The position numbers were made by a program, and so were the translations under genes. Shown here piece after piece: positions 23,459 to 36,801 of a stretch of DNA of 64,000 nucleotides (the first letter of the stretch is position 1; each line of letters opens with the position of its first letter). The stretch is from Taiwanofungus camphoratus (lineage: Eukaryota > Basidiomycota > Agaricomycetes > Polyporales > Taiwanofungaceae). The stretch covers positions 1,364,001 through 1,428,000 of the forward strand of contig CP021222.1 in NCBI GenBank assembly GCA_003999685.1. Reading direction: 5' to 3'. The notes under the pieces were generated by a model. It worked only from the letters and a program-made list of their open reading frames with translations. It searched no databases and was not told the origin of the DNA.

Positions 23459-24448
23459 TGTACCTGAAGTAATGGGATATTACGAATTATTGAATGTTGG
23501 CGATAGCGGTCGCGTCAGAGCTAGTTGCAGAAGTAAGCAAGAAGCAAACAGGAGTGCAAAACAACCAAAGCTCGAGAGTCCGAGAGCGACTTGGGGTAAC
23601 TATGAGCAAGGGTTATAGGTCGTAATAGGGAGATTTTTGCAAAGAACCAAATTTTGACGGGCGAAGATAGACAAGGATTGCCCAGAACTACTACAGTAGG
23701 GGTAGACTCCGGTAAATAGTAGGACTTAGTAGGATGGATAGTGGTTGGGAGCAAAGGCCTCAGGCAGTGGAAAGGAGGACCTGTATGTGCTTGGAACTCC
23801 GCTCCCTTCTATAGCCGCTCGCCAGCCGCTGCCTTGTTCCCTGTGAGCTGTTAGTCACGCTGGTCCCACGACTTCCATTGATGCGTTGGATGTTTTTTTT
23901 CTGAATCAAAGTTTCGAATATCGTTTCGAATGTTCGACGCCGTGGCAGGCAGAAAACGTATGGACTCGTGAAGGTTGGCCAACAAACCACAGACAGTCAC
24001 TAAAAAGGAATATTATTCTGCGTGAGCCCTGGCCATACATAAACTAGCTACTAGCAACTATACTGAGGGGGGGGGGTTACTTTCGTGGCAACGACATAGA
24101 AATGACAGTAAGCTCGCCCCATACTAACGTACCCTAATTCAAAACGTTCAACATAAAAGCATACGCGATGGGAGCAACGGGTATTCGGATCCTCGGCGGC
24201 GATTGGATGACCATCAGAGGTCAGGCGATGAATGATGATGATGATCGTTTGGCTGCTCGAATCAAGAAGCAGCCCACGGAACGTAGGCCGAGAATTGCAG
24301 GACAAGACAGAAAGAGACGGAGACAGCCAGTAATTGATACACGGTCTAATGAGTCTGCAATGGCTCGTGAAACAGAAATTTAATAAGTAACTCAAAAACA
24401 CAAACGCAAGACAGAAACCCTGAAGGCAAGCATGAACATCATGTCCGA
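23459..24448. other. Intergenic region upstream of the Puf gene
   Basis: About 990 bases lie between the Puf start and the stop of the next minus-strand gene. The region contains a T-run (about 23891) and G-run (24067-24075) and a short GAT microsatellite near 24234. No gene is supported. Confidence 0.5.
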
Positions 24449-27400
24449 TTAAGAGAGCGAGCTGCGCGAGCCCCTCTTGGTAGAACGCGTCCGGGATCGA
24501 TTCGCAACTGCATTCGCCACGCGCTTAGACCGCCGTAACGGTCGATCGCGACAGGCTGAGTCTTTGGCAGTCTCCCCAGGAGACTCAATGTTCTGTGAAC
24601 TGGTGGCGACAGATGCAACGGGAGCCGACGTTTCCCAGTCTGGGTTCGAACACAAGACACGGAACATCTCCTCTTCCGTTGGGCTGAGTGGTCCTTCATC
24701 CACTACCTCATCCTCCGGCGACGCCGCAGATGTAGGGAACACCGCGGATGTCAAGGCGAATTGAGGATGAACCGATATTAAGTGATCCTCGATATCCCAA
24801 TGCGAGACCATCCCTCTTTCCCAAGGGGCGCCCTCTTCCCTTGCGAGGAGTTCTAGTCTGGGAGGAGATATAGAGCGACGTTTCGCATCAATTGTCGACT
24901 GGAAGTGCAGACCAAAGTCACCGGGTGCGCGACTTGATGTGTCGTGGATACAGTGGAATTGAGGAGGGAAGCGTTGCGGTAATTCATCAGACAGGAAATC
25001 GCTAAGATCAGGATGGGATCGTGATAGATCCTGTGCGATGGCTAGAGGTACCCAAGAGCCGCAAACGGCGGTAGATCCTCTGCCGACGATGACAGCATCA
25101 GGCAGACGAGGACAGTGAAGTTCAAGAAACTTGATGATGGGCGAGACATTCACAAAGTGGGTGTCTGCCCTCCGTAGGATTAGAGACGAATCCAGTGTCA
25201 CTTGATATACGAGTATACCTGAGTGAAAACCCGCGCCTCCGTCAATCAGGGGACAGGAACGCAAACCGAATTGAAACATACCTTCAAGCTGAGTAAGACT
25301 AATAGTAGGACCGCCAGGTCGACTAGAGATTACAATCGTTTCATCTTGTTGGAGCCATGATTCAGAACGCAAAGTGTTAGCAGCCTTTGTAGCTTCGGGC
25401 GGAGATATATGCCCGGAAGGATCGCTCTCGAGAGCTTCTGGAGCAGGTGACCGAATGGACAATGAGGTGAGCGAAGAGATCAAAGATGGCGATGAAAGAT
25501 CAGGCAAGAGGTGACACTCTCCCTCTTGTCGCGCGCCAGATGTCGTCAGGCCCAAACGAGGCGAGAGCAAAGGCACACGTGTTTGTGGTTGTGTACTCGT
25601 ATCAGCACCCACGCTGGCTGCGGACATTCGCGAGGAAGAGTGATTGGAAATTCTAGCAGCAGCAGGCTGATCAGCCACATGATCGCGACTCCTGCGCCCG
25701 TCCTGCCAGACGCCGTCCTCGAGGTCATGGGGTGTCACACTGTCAGGGCCAAGTAGCTCGACGTCTCTCCACAAGAGCTCGCTCTGCCGACGTGCCTCGA
25801 CGAGCTCCTCCGACGGCGTGGGAAGGGCAGACGTTAGTACAGGTGAAGAGTTAGGAGACGGGGACGAATATGGTCGTGGCGGTGTGAAGTGCATGTCAGC
25901 AGAGAACAGGTCCACTGGTTCACATTCTTCTTCTTTAACGAACGCCGAACGGTTGTCCTCTGGGCTGCTTGGAAAATTACTTGTGCTCGAGCTCCCGAAG
26001 TTATCGGAGAACATGGAAACAGGGTCATCTTCGAGTTTTGGTCTTGTGAGCTCCGAATTCAGCCCAGCAGCAGCCTGAGCGATCACGTCGACTACCTTCA
26101 TGTCTGCAGCAATGCTTTCCATGTCTTCCCATGCATCGAGCAGTCCACGCACGTCGCTTGGCTCTTGCTTCACAACGACGTCCTCGTCCTCAAACTGCAC
26201 CGATGGTGATCGTGGCCCCGGACTCTCCCACTGAGTTTCCGTGTCACCGTCGAAATCGCCAAAAAAGTCGTCATCCCAACCCATGTCATCATCCGCGTCG
26301 TCCCTCGTCAGACTGTGGGCATAATCTGACAGACGCCGCATTCCTATCATGCTGATGTGGAAATCATCATCTTCGAACTCGGAGTCTGGTGGAGGGGATG
26401 CTGATGTCGTACTGAAGGGCACAGAGGGCGAGCGGCGATAATTCATACGCGGTGGGTGAGGTGCAAAGTCAGAATATAGTTCATCGATTGAAGGCGTGGA
26501 GGATGGAATTGAAATTGAACGTGAGGGGTAGTCGCTAAGTGCTGAGGCGGAGCCATCTGGGGACTTCTCGGTGTTGGATGGCAATGAGTCTACGGACATT
26601 GAATCGCTCTCAGAGTCAGAGTTAGAATCTGAGTCTGAGTCCTTAGACAGATCTATTACTTCGTGTGGTTGGGAGCCATGGGAAGGATCAGATTGCACGG
26701 ATGCTGCCGGAGACAAAGCGCTGGAAGCAGTCACTAAAGAAGGTCGAAGCCGCAAAGTAAGTTTCACTTTTGGGGGCCGCTTCTCTTCTTCGCCCAGAGA
26801 ATCCGAGTCCGAACCTTTGTCAGCGCATGCTCGCAATAAGCGCTTCCGTTTGTGGCCACACTGCTCTGCCCTCCTGAGACGATCTCTTTCCCTTTTCCTT
26901 TCTCGGCCATGGTTCGGCGCACTTCCTACTTTGCCGTTCTCACTGTAGTCAGACAATCGAATGCCGGCCCTGGCAAAAGGGCAGGGTGCTCCCGCTGCTT
27001 TACTAAGATACCAAACCATCGTGCCCCTTCTGAAATTTGTGATCCTGTTATCTGATGGACCAAGCGTGCAATGTGCACCTCCCACTCGGGAATGAAGGGC
27101 AGGCACGAGCTCGTCATCGGAAGCGGTTCCAGACAAGACGTGTCGGAGGAGCAAGGGATGGTCTTGTTGCACTTCACAGCGTTGCAAATGGTTCCGAATG
27201 TAAGTTGTGATTGCTTGACCAGCTGCGGACACGCTATGGACGGACCGAAGAACAACGTGCTGTCAATGAGTATGAGGTCACGAGTGATTTATGGTCGGAC
27301 ATACTTCTGGCACATTAAACCGAACTTCATAGTCATCTCTGCAAGATCCTTGATGGTCATCGCGCGATTGTCCTATTGTAGCATGCAACACCTCAGTGCC

Positions 27401-27742
27401 TGAATGCCACAATAGGAGTATTGAACGAGGTGGACGTACGACGGACATGAAGGAACGGCCTATGGCCAAAAACACCTTGCTATTGACATCCTCCGAATGC
27501 AGCATAACATGTTCTGGAGGGAATGGAGATATATCTGGCTTTGGAGCGTCGGCGATCACAGCGACGGACTTGGACTTGGAAGTAGGAACGGGCCTGATAC
27601 GTCTTGGAGGGGCGGGGAAATCAGGTGACTGACGAAGACGGGCAGAGGGTCTGATGACAGAGTTGGAGCGTATTCGGGTGCCATACTGGTGCTGGGCACA
27701 GGCGTGTGGTTGAGGAACAGGAGTTGCGACGGGAGAAACCAT
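24449..27742 (-). CDS. GDS1-type winged-helix domain protein
   Basis: The start exon MVSPVATPVPQPHACAQ leads to HVMLHSEDVNSKVFLAIGRS. Two introns further on come AMTIKDLAEMTMKFGLMC, AGQAITTYIRNHLQRC, HPLLLRHVLSGTASDDEL and FRRGTMVWYLSKAAGAPC. I recognise this as the fungal GDS1 winged-helix domain, predicted to bind DNA in the nucleus; the match is from memory. A basic stretch (GRERKRERDRLRRAEQ) and a very long acidic, serine-rich and probably disordered region follow, ending in an arginine-rich tail (RPLRRSKRVAN). The total is about 1,040 residues. The large last exon (24449 to about 27232) is unusually long for this intron-dense genome. The precise role is unknown; budding yeast Gds1 has been linked genetically to mitochondrial function. 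Confidence 0.7.
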
Positions 27743-30700
27743 ATGGGGTAGACCATTAAGAGAGCTGTCGGAAGAAAGATCGGTTGTCGGCCAGCGAAAG
27801 AGACGTATTCTGGAAACGATTAAAAAGGGGGGATGGCAGGCGTTGAGGGGAGAGACAAAGGAGAGGTGGGCTGGAGCGTGAGGCAGAGTTGGAAGTCGGG
27901 GAGAAAGGAAGGCGAGCTTGGAAGAGCACGCGCTTTGTGAGACTTTACTGGACGCGGCAGGTCCCTAGCGGTAACCGTGCCAGGCGTACCTAATATGACT
28001 AGATTGATGGCCGCTCCAGATCGGGATCTCCAATATTGTCACGCCGTCACACTTGCCTAAAACATCCGCAGGACCCCAACCGCGACGTCCTCCTCGCGTC
28101 TGGCCATCGCACGCCACACCCCCACGAATACATACACGGACGCGTGTCTGCGCTTCGACGGGAGTAATGAAGCATCAAAAGTCAGCCCTTCCTGGCACAG
28201 GAACCCAGGTCCCATAGCCAGCCCGCAAGCTGATGTCAGGGTGACAACTTTCGAACTGCGCACTTACGATAGCACTATTTTCGCACTGCCCAGGCCCCGC
28301 CGGCTCAGGCTGGCGTGGCACCAGTCAGTTGGCTTTGGGGACCGACACGGAAGAACCAACCGGGACAACTGCACACATCATGACGCGGACGTGGCTCTAG
28401 GTCACGTGCATGCAACTTGACTAGCGGAAATGAATCCCCCTGCCCCGTTGGTGATACCATCGCACCCAGAGCCATTGTCCCAGAGAAGTTGAAATTTTGA
28501 CACTGCCGCTCGTCGCCGCCTGCAATTGTGCGCCTTGTCTTCCCCATGCCATGAGGCGCCGTATCGCGAGGGGTGCGTCGAAACAAAAGGACCTCTGCAG
28601 CGGATTCCCGCGATCGACAACGGTCCTCCGCGGGTTCAAATTCGATCCTGGAATTCAGCCAGAAGCCGATGGCAATTTGGCGTTAATCGCGGTGGCGTTC
28701 GATCATGACACAGTGCTGCTGACTCGAATACGCCACTCGGAAACATGAATGTGCACATCCTCGGTAGCCAGCCTCTTGCTGTGGACTTTGCGACTTCGCG
28801 ATACTCGAGAGGATCAAAGTTGGCAATGAGGCGACACCTAGCTCATCGTAGCAATTGAAGGCCGTGCTTGTAACCACATAGCGAAATTTCCATGAGGTAC
28901 GAGACAAGGCAGCAGACAAAAGGCTCGCACCTGTTTATGGGCTACTCTGTAACAGAAGCTCATGGTGTCGCTTCGAATTCTTCTATGGAATACTTAGAAA
29001 TGCATATGCGTGGAACGCGAAGCATTGTAACTGGCTTTGGACCACAACTGCTATAGCCCACAGCAGCTGTGACCGACAAGTGCGAAATTAGGCAGTTTTT
29101 CATCGACAGATGCCTTGACAAGGGTATCGATCTTGTGTTATGCCAGCAGAAAAGATCGACAGCGATCGATGAGCTATCAGGTCGATGGTCGTTGTCAACG
29201 CTCAGCTTTAATGTGCTCAGAAGCGCACTCACCGTTGAATATGCAAAAAGACATTCAGGCTCCACAATACACTATACATCCCGACGTCTGCAAACTACGC
29301 AAAGTCATCCCGATGCCGCTCAAAGTGCATCCTTTCGCGATCGTCATTATTTGGAGTAAATGATTGAGACTGTGAGCAAGACTGAGGACTATCGTAGTAA
29401 GAATCAAGCGAGGCGACCACCCGCGCTCCAGACGTACGTCGGAAGGATCAAATGTCATCGAACCGCGATAATGCTTTATTGAGAGATGTGGGTTGTGAAC
29501 AAACTCGAGAGACTCGAGACAGCTTTTGCAGCGCAAGTTGTGGAAGGCACGTGCCTCTGAACTTCACAGTACGTGTGAAGACAGTTGGTATTCAGCCGCA
29601 GGAGGCTGCTGCCACTCAGACTTGAAAAAGCGGCCTGAACTTCACCTAGATATACTGTATAAGCCAGCCAAGTGCCAAGGCAGAACCGCTTTGGGAGACT
29701 AACTGACTTATCTTTCTAAGTTGAACAGCTCTCAGCGGGTCCTGGGATTCAGTTTGCATGAGGACAGACTCGTCGGCTTGGAGTCCTGAATGTCTACAGG
29801 GTGATGCAATCTCTATTACAGTCTTCCGTTCGGTTCTTGAGGCGGAGGTTGTTCCTTCACGTCTGATTCTAGGACCGTGATGAACAGCTGCCGTCAGCGC
29901 TTCTGGGGCCATAGCCACTGTTGAGTGTCTTGATCGATATCTCTTCACTCTTCTCCTAATCGTAGCGAAAGCTTACGAATTTTGGATAGATATTCTTATA
30001 GATTGCCCAGAGATGCGCGTACTCCTGGGCTGTTCTGTAAATGACTTCTGGTTAACAAGCAGCTAGCAGCTAAGGCTAGACTCGGAGTTCTCACGTATTC
30101 CTTCAAGCATCTTCTCATCACCTCATCACCGGGATGATATTGTACTGAGCTTTTAGACATCTCGTATTGCAGCATACCACAAGAGCTGGCACCCATGGTG
30201 CCAGCAGGATGTCTCGCAGCCTTGGACGGATTTTCCTCTAGGTATTTTGGGACCTATCGATATTTCAGCCAACCCTTCGTATGTATATATGGATATGAAG
30301 CTATATGGTGACCCTCTGTAACAAACGAAAGTCCGCCTTAGTCGCCTTTCTGATACCGGAAATGCATAAGTTGACTAACTAGTCGAATTTCTTGCCCTTC
30401 GGTGGCTGAATATGAAACAGTCAGTCACAGGACAGTCGCACACCAGTCAACCTATGGTCAGCTTGTACGACTGGTGCATGACCGCCCTGCAAATTTTGCA
30501 CAAACGTTGACTACGCTTTTTTACAGAGGGGTGACCTCAGACATCGACGTGCCTACGCGCCTCAAGTGCATTTCCACTCGTTGCGTTTGTGCTTGACTGC
30601 AGCCTCAGTTTGTCGCAATGTAGTGTCTTCCCTCATTCCGTGATTCCAAAACTCATCTTGGGGTGTCTTTGTGTTATATTGATGCCGTTCTCCGGCTCTT

Positions 30701-30984
30701 ATGGTTATTCAAAATGTCGGATTACTATTTGACCTACGACATACTTGTCAGCAGGCATCACCAGGGTCCTTGTGCAATCATGAACTTGATCATAACTTGG
30801 GCTCCTTGTACTCTTAAACAGTAGAGTCTGCCTCCACAGAATCAGACTCTCCTGAGAGCATCATTATTGACGAATAATTCTAGTACACGCGCATACAATC
30901 GTACAGTGTTCGCAGCAAAAGTACAAGAATAAGACCACGAAATAATATAAACCTGAGACACCAAGGAGAAGAGGATGCGACCAA
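27743..30984. other. Long intergenic stretch with no supported gene
   Basis: About 3.2 kb without a recognisable gene separates the winged-helix gene and histone H1. Short frames of 60-100 codons occur on both strands but overlap one another and show no motif or splice-linked extension. No tRNA-like A/B boxes or inverted terminal repeats stood out. The first 300 bases (27743-28050) probably hold the promoter of the winged-helix gene. A noncoding transcript cannot be excluded. Confidence 0.45.
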
Positions 30985-31910
30985 TCATACTGCAACCTCC
31001 TAGTGTACACTGTAGTTAATAAGAGCTCAATAGGAACCATAGAAAAAATACACACCTTCATAGATTTTGGCTTTGAGGTGGGTTTGGACTTGGACTTGGT
31101 CGCAGCAGCCTTGGCAGCATGCTTCATTAGGTCGGGTAACATCTATCAATACGAGAACATGTGCAAGCCCAATAAGGGAAAGCATACCTTCTTTTTCTCA
31201 GCCCTTGCACTGCTGGCCTTCTTGGTACTGCTTGCTTTCTTCTCAACCTTCGTGGTACTCGTCTTCTTCGACCTGCCCGTCTTCTTATTGGTGGCAGCCG
31301 CAGTCTTGTTGAGAGCCTTCTTTGATGTTGCGGGCTTTGCATCAATCGCTTTCGTTCCTGCAGGTTTCGCGTTCTTGTCAGAGCAGCATTATCAGCTAAA
31401 CAAAATGATGAACAACGCAAGCAAAGACAAATTTACCTCATTATTGGAGGAAGGCTTGAGCTTGGGTGCCAGCTTAACTTTGCCAGAAGGGCCCTTTGGC
31501 AGAGCAAAAATGCCGATCTGGGCACCATGCGCAATAGCACGATTGAGTTGTGATGCATTGGCGCCCTCTATCTCGAGCTTATACTTTTCAGTAATATACT
31601 GAAAATGCTGTTCTATGAGACTCAGTCGCCATTTCGACTTTGCACACCATGCACCTTCTTGATTGTAGCCCGAGAGACACCAGACCTAGCATCTTCCGGA
31701 TGATCAACAATGCATTCCTGGGAGGCGTAGTATTTATCAGTCAAGTATGTTGGTAAGGAGAGGAAAGATGTCACCTTAATCATGTCCTTCCATGAAGGAT
31801 GAGACGCAGCCAGTTTAGCTGTAGCCTTAGTGCTCGTTGCTTTCTTCGCTATCTTTAGAGTCTTCTCCTTGGGGCCAGCAGGCTTTGCAGACTTTGGAGC
31901 GGAGGCCATG
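30985..31910 (-). CDS. Linker histone H1
   Basis: Binds linker DNA at the nucleosome entry/exit site. The start MASAPKSAKPAGPKEK gives a lysine/alanine-rich tail. The globular winged-helix domain follows: HPSWKDMIK, an intron, ECIVDHPEDARSGVSRATIKK, an intron, YITEKYKLEIEGAN, then QLNRAIAHGAQIGIFALP and KGPSGKVKLAPKLKP. The C-terminal exons encode a Lys/Ala/Ser/Thr-rich tail (SKKALNKTAAATNKKTG and similar). The last exon is inferred: splicing to GAGGTTGCAGTATGA gives a tail ending MKEVAV, so the end coordinate is tentative. The intron-split globular domain is typical of basidiomycete H1. Confidence 0.92.
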
Positions 31911-32209
31911 TTGAATAGATGTGAGTTGTGTAAGGAAGTTTGAATGCTAAAGCAAAGCGCGATAATTTGAAGAGAAGTAGAACCGGTTGCGATCGAGGGG
32001 CGTCCTTTATACCGTTGGGCGCGTCGCGTGTCACGTGCGCAACTCGACGCGGTCTGTTGAATGCAAACCTTAATTTTGCGCTGCGCCCGGGCCATCCAGT
32101 GGCCACATTATTTCGTGGTCTATCTTTTGTCATAATAGCACATTGAAACCTGCACCAATAGAAGTATCTGCATGCGCCTCATTGTCATCCACATCCATAA
32201 TGTGTAATA

Positions 32210-34374
32210 TCACTCATCATTGTTCTGCAAGGCCCCAAAATCGCGCAAAACAAAAACGGCTTCCTCAACCCGCATCTCAAGTACGGTAAGTTTTTCTCTT
32301 TTTTTCTCCCATTGAGCCAAAACCTCCCGTTCGTTCCTGGTGAGTAACCGCTCCTCGTCCTGGCTAACATCACTCCTCTGCCGCTTCTCGATGACAGCCT
32401 TTACACCCGGTTCCTCTTCTTCGGCCTGCCTCCGCGTTTCAATATTGTATAGCGTCTTGTACAGATTGTCTAGAAGCACGGAGTACGCTTTTTGCAGATC
32501 GACGTACCTGTTTTAGTAGTAGGTGAGAACAGTAATGGCTAAAATAATGAACTGCTGTACCAAAGATAGAACGTTCGTGTAGGGTTTCGGTCTGCACTTT
32601 TTGGTACTTCTTGCAGGCTGATCAAGGAATCCGCAGACAATGCGGATAAGAGCGGACGGACGTCCTTGTTTGCCATCATGCCAATTTTTGATATCTAAGA
32701 TGAAGTTGAGATCAAATGCTAGCGCGACGGAGGGCATTCCTTACTTGTTTCTCATCCATTTTCCCCGTATCCAACAACAGTCTTACAATCCGGACGCCAT
32801 CATCACCATGTCGTTCTCTTGTGATAGCTTCCAGTACACGTCGCCTTAGTCGACGTCCTACAATTTCAAACTCCACTTGTACTTTTGAACCATTAAGCGA
32901 GATGAATGATGCTGCTCGACCCGCCGGTGTGGGGTTGTCGGCTGAAGCTAATATACCTAGATAGTCTTTAAGAAGAGACATGCTTGACGGCTTCTTGGAT
33001 GTCGGAGTAAGAAGACCAGCTGATAAATCGTCGTATTCAGACAGTTGCATAGCAATATTGGCAAAAGAAGTAGGATCTAAGAGTTCATAAGAGACAAGAG
33101 CCTGCATAGAAAACATGTCAATACCCGATCTAACATCTGTTAGCCGCATCTGTCTCCCCTCTGTGGCCTTTAAGGTAGCACGCATGACAAGACCGGTGCA
33201 ATCATTGAAGCGCTCCGTTGCAGCAGCTTCTATCAACTGGAAACACGAAGTTACTGGACATACAGACGAAGAGTAGACTAGGAAACATGTACCTTATTGC
33301 GTATATGGATGTTGAACTTTTCATGGTTTACACGAAAGTAGACCTCATCCTGTCGCCAACGCCAATCTTCGATACATAAGGCTGGAGAAAACAAGACGAG
33401 ACTGACATTGACAGCATCCTCATCAATAGCTTTCCGCTGTCAGAATATAATGAGTAAGTGGAACGGACTTTGTCCGAATATTTCACTAACCTTAGATGAC
33501 CGACCCGAGAAATCCTTCGCTTTGCGTTTCTGAGGGTATTGAATGTTGCAAAACTTCAACGTGACGCGGGGTAAAACATTGTTACTTACCATACCGATTT
33601 GCTCTGCTTCCTCCTCTTCTCGCTTCAACCGAACTTCCGCCATTTCTTTCGCTTGACGGAGTTCCTTTGCGGTTGGAAAGCCAGAGATCTTTGCCTTCTC
33701 CTCAGTCTCATATGTGATGCGCTTATCGCGAGGGGAAATGTGAGACAAAACGGTGGAAGGTCTTAGATAAGAGGCATCGACGAGCTTGTGAAGGGCCTGC
33801 AAGTACAGAGTAGGACCTAAAGATATAAAACGATGAATGGGTAGCCAAAAAGGGAATTTGAACGACCGTACCCTTGATCGGGTCGTATAATGAAAGTCGA
33901 GAGATAATGTCTGGAGAGCGAAGCTTGCCGTGATCCAATATCAGTTGAACAATTTCTGCGCCCTGCAGAAGAACCGTAAACTACCCTGCAGCAGGCTCTT
34001 CCATGAAAATCCGCACCGCCTTCCCGTACAATTGCTCAGCCTGCCAAACGTATCGCCCATATCGCAGCCTCATCAAGCACTCATCAATGTTGACTTCCAA
34101 GACTTCGCCATCATCATCCGACTGTGTATGCCAGAGAACATTATGCTGCACCAATATCAGAATAGCAGCCCGGACTGTCCGAGGTTTCAATCCAGAAACC
34201 CGAATGATTTGTGATAGTGGTAGGCGCCCACGGGTGAGCAGCACCGAAGCGACACTCTTGAAGCTGACTTTAGCTTAGCCAACGCAGGAGAATCGAGACA
34301 CTCACAGAGACCAGGGGACCGAAATGAGAGCGAAGTATCTGTTCACAAAGTCGTGCTGTGTCTGCGTCTGCCAT
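32210..34374 (-). CDS. RPC82: RNA polymerase III subunit RPC82/RPC3 (POLR3C)
   Basis: Subunit of the Rpc82-Rpc34-Rpc31 subcomplex that helps open promoters for Pol III. The start MADADTARLCEQILRSHFGP is followed by the first winged-helix segment (SVASVLLTRGRLPLSQIIR, AAILILVQHNVLWH). Then come DECLMRLRYGRYVWQAEQ, the lysine/glutamate-rich middle, and ATERFNDCTGLVMRATLK. Further winged-helix segments precede the coiled C-terminal helix DNLYKTLYNIETRRQAEEEE. The protein ends GALQNNDE. About seven introns give some 600 residues, in the family's range. The start codon fits the conserved N-terminus. It lies about 300 bases downstream of the H1 start, on the same strand. Confidence 0.9.
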
Positions 34375-34775
34375 CCCAGTAGGTCTCTATGAACTGGTCA
34401 ATCTGTCCTTTGAAGTACGTATAGGGGCGTCGCAACAAATGAAAAACCATCAATTTACACTGTCCTGGTGCTAAAGTGGTAAATAGCGGTAGTTTCAAAT
34501 GTAGAATTTCAACATTCGACGCGAAAGCGAAGCTTCTCACTCATCCACCTTCGGGACCAACCAACCAATCACATCCGAGAGATCACGCGTATATCACATG
34601 ATGTTTGCCCTGAGGATTCAATTTCGAACCCCGCAATCTTATCCGGAATCTTCCTCTACTTACCTTGTTACGGCTGTGAGCGTTGGTTGGTAGGGAGCCT
34701 GCGCGAAAGCCGAAATGCCTCTATCTCCCAGAGGTGGATGGGGAGGGAGCCTGCTATTTGCTGCTACAGAAGGCC
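34375..34775. other. Upstream region of RPC82
   Basis: This should hold the RPC82 promoter and 5' UTR. A 65-residue minus-strand frame at 34343-34540 overlaps the RPC82 start and is a shadow. Nothing else is supported. Confidence 0.4.
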
Positions 34776-34924
34776 TTATGCCTACGTATGGAGTCGGCAC
34801 CCTGACTCAGTCGGCAATTGATTGGTCAAAAGCTCATCTTTTTTGATGGCTTTCCAAAAATATTATTGGTCGAGATCCTAAGTGCTGACTGAGGGAACTG
34901 TCCCGACTCTACCAGTAGGCATAG
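34776..34924. mobile_element. Short MITE, degraded copy
   Basis: About 149 bp has inverted ends of about 40 bp: TTATGCCTACGTATGG at left, and the inverse of CTATGCCTACTGGTAG at right. A 26-base stretch beginning GAGTCGGCACCC is identical to one in the MITE at 47286-47676, so they are one family. TA follows the right end, but CC stands where TA is expected on the left. The element is too small to encode a transposase. Confidence 0.75.
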
Positions 34925-36801
34925 TACATGGCGTACAAATAACGTGTCGGCGGTGGTAAATTTATTTTTTTTTGGATTCACCGTACAACGTAGGTACATG
35001 CAGAGTTTGGGATAGGAAGTAGGCTCCGTGCCCCCATGAGCGGTGCACCGTTAACGATCGGTGCCCTTGTTACGTGGCGTGGGCGGGAAATCCACACGCT
35101 CGGAAAGGTTGCCCGGCTCGGTTGTTCGTACCGTCAGCACCCGTAAGGGACTGAGTGTAGCCCTACTGGTTTCGGGCCTCAGTCATCAAGTGGGCGGGAA
35201 GGGTCATCGCAGACGCTCAGCACCGCTATCCTCCCCGCCTCATGGGTGACCAAATTAGGGATGGTCACAGACACCCAAATAAACTTCCCATGACAATTCC
35301 TCCCCGTGTTCTGTGCGGCCCATTGAAGGAGGCCCGCTTACCCAATGACTGACTGAAGTTCCCCCCCTCCCCTCGCAACCTGGCTCAGAAATCCTCATAC
35401 TGACAGGGCACAGTATATCGGCCCACCCCTTCAACCCCGATCCCATGGCAACATGCCCTAACTCCCATAATGATGAACCACACACAAAGGCCCTCTTTTC
35501 AGCACATCTTGCATGGGTGTTGAGTAGTGCCGGAAAGCAATTGCTCCCCTCCCCTTCTACAAGAGACCATGTTCATCAACAATTGGTTAAGTTTGAGGCT
35601 GACCACATATAGGTCAGGAGGATTTGGAGGCTGTTGCTTCCAAGTGACAGGTGGCAGATAAGGGAGAGAAGAATGTCACTGTAGGCAGTGTGAGACAGCA
35701 ATGATTCTATGATCGAGTTAATCAATGCTCAGAAAAAGAATGTGGGGGTCAAGTTGGATGATCTTGACATGAGAATGAGTGGTATTAAGAGAGGGATGGT
35801 AGAGTAAAGCCTCAGTGAGCAACAAGCACCCAAGGAGATGGTGGTGGTTCGAGGTCAAGAAGGGTCGGGCGGTGGTAATTGCCGGTTGATACTTCCTTCG
35901 CGATTTACTGTAGGAGAACAATCGAAAAAGAAGTGTCTGGAGAAGCATGTAATGTCAGAAGACGTATGGAGACATTTTGAGGGGTCAACCGGTCACTAGT
36001 CACTAAGCCAGATATCATTGATCCCTATGAGAAGTGATGTCATATTCTCAAAGACTATTTCTTTTTCTATTCTCTTTCTCGAGTCTGACGGTTCCATCAT
36101 TTTTGCAAACTGCTGTAACACCTAACATGAACAGGCCGCTGGGTGAATAGTAAACACAAGAGAGCTGAGGCCAAATGCATGCAGGGGACACAGAGAATTA
36201 TGAAGCTTGAATTAAGCAGACATATAAGTAAGATGAACAAACAATACAGAGGATGTCGATTGGAAAAAAAATAAGGATACAACATGTCAACAAAATTGCT
36301 GAGACTTTGGAAAGGAAGGATTTAGTCGGATTGGTCGCCATGCAGAGTGCCCACCGATCAAAACGTCTTCTGAACTTGAGATGAAGCTGTGGAGGGTTAG
36401 TCATTGACAAGAATGTGAAGGAAGAAGGATCCCGAAACGAATCGGGAATACTACGAAAACACACGAAAACACTTAGCCTTTCTACCTTGGATCCAATCTT
36501 GCTAATAGAGAAAAAACAGGGCTTGAAGAGAGTTGATCTTGTGATACATTGAGGAAACAAGACGAACTTGGTGGTCCGTGACTGCAAAGGAGGAGTAGAA
36601 CGGCCCCCCACCACTCGCCGCTTGTTGAGCCTATCTCGACGTGATGCAACACAAGAGGGCGTTTGCTCCCAGTTGTCGGAAGAGACGGTGGCACGAATAC
36701 CTACTGCTATCTCGGAGCAAGATCCTGGAGTAGCAGAAGGGAAAGCGGCACACCAAGCAAGCTCATTCAATCCTTAATCGTTTGGAACCTTAGTAAAATG
36801 A
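34925..36801. other. Intergenic stretch with no supported gene
   Basis: About 1.9 kb without a convincing gene. A 190-codon minus-strand frame at 36198-36770 shows no family resemblance and has low-complexity composition. A T-run sits at about 34962. An imperfect inverted pair (CCCATGAGCGG near 35034 and CCGCCTCATGGG near 35236) is too short to call an element. Confidence 0.4.

Noticed and set aside
34600-34650. Possible tRNA B box (GGTTCGAA on the minus strand)
   Set aside because: The bases after it do not fit the B-box consensus, and no cloverleaf or A box is found at the right distance.
35028-35250. Imperfect inverted pair CCCATGAGCGG / CCGCCTCATGGG
   Set aside because: About 14 mismatched bases with no target duplication and no second copy in the window; could be chance.
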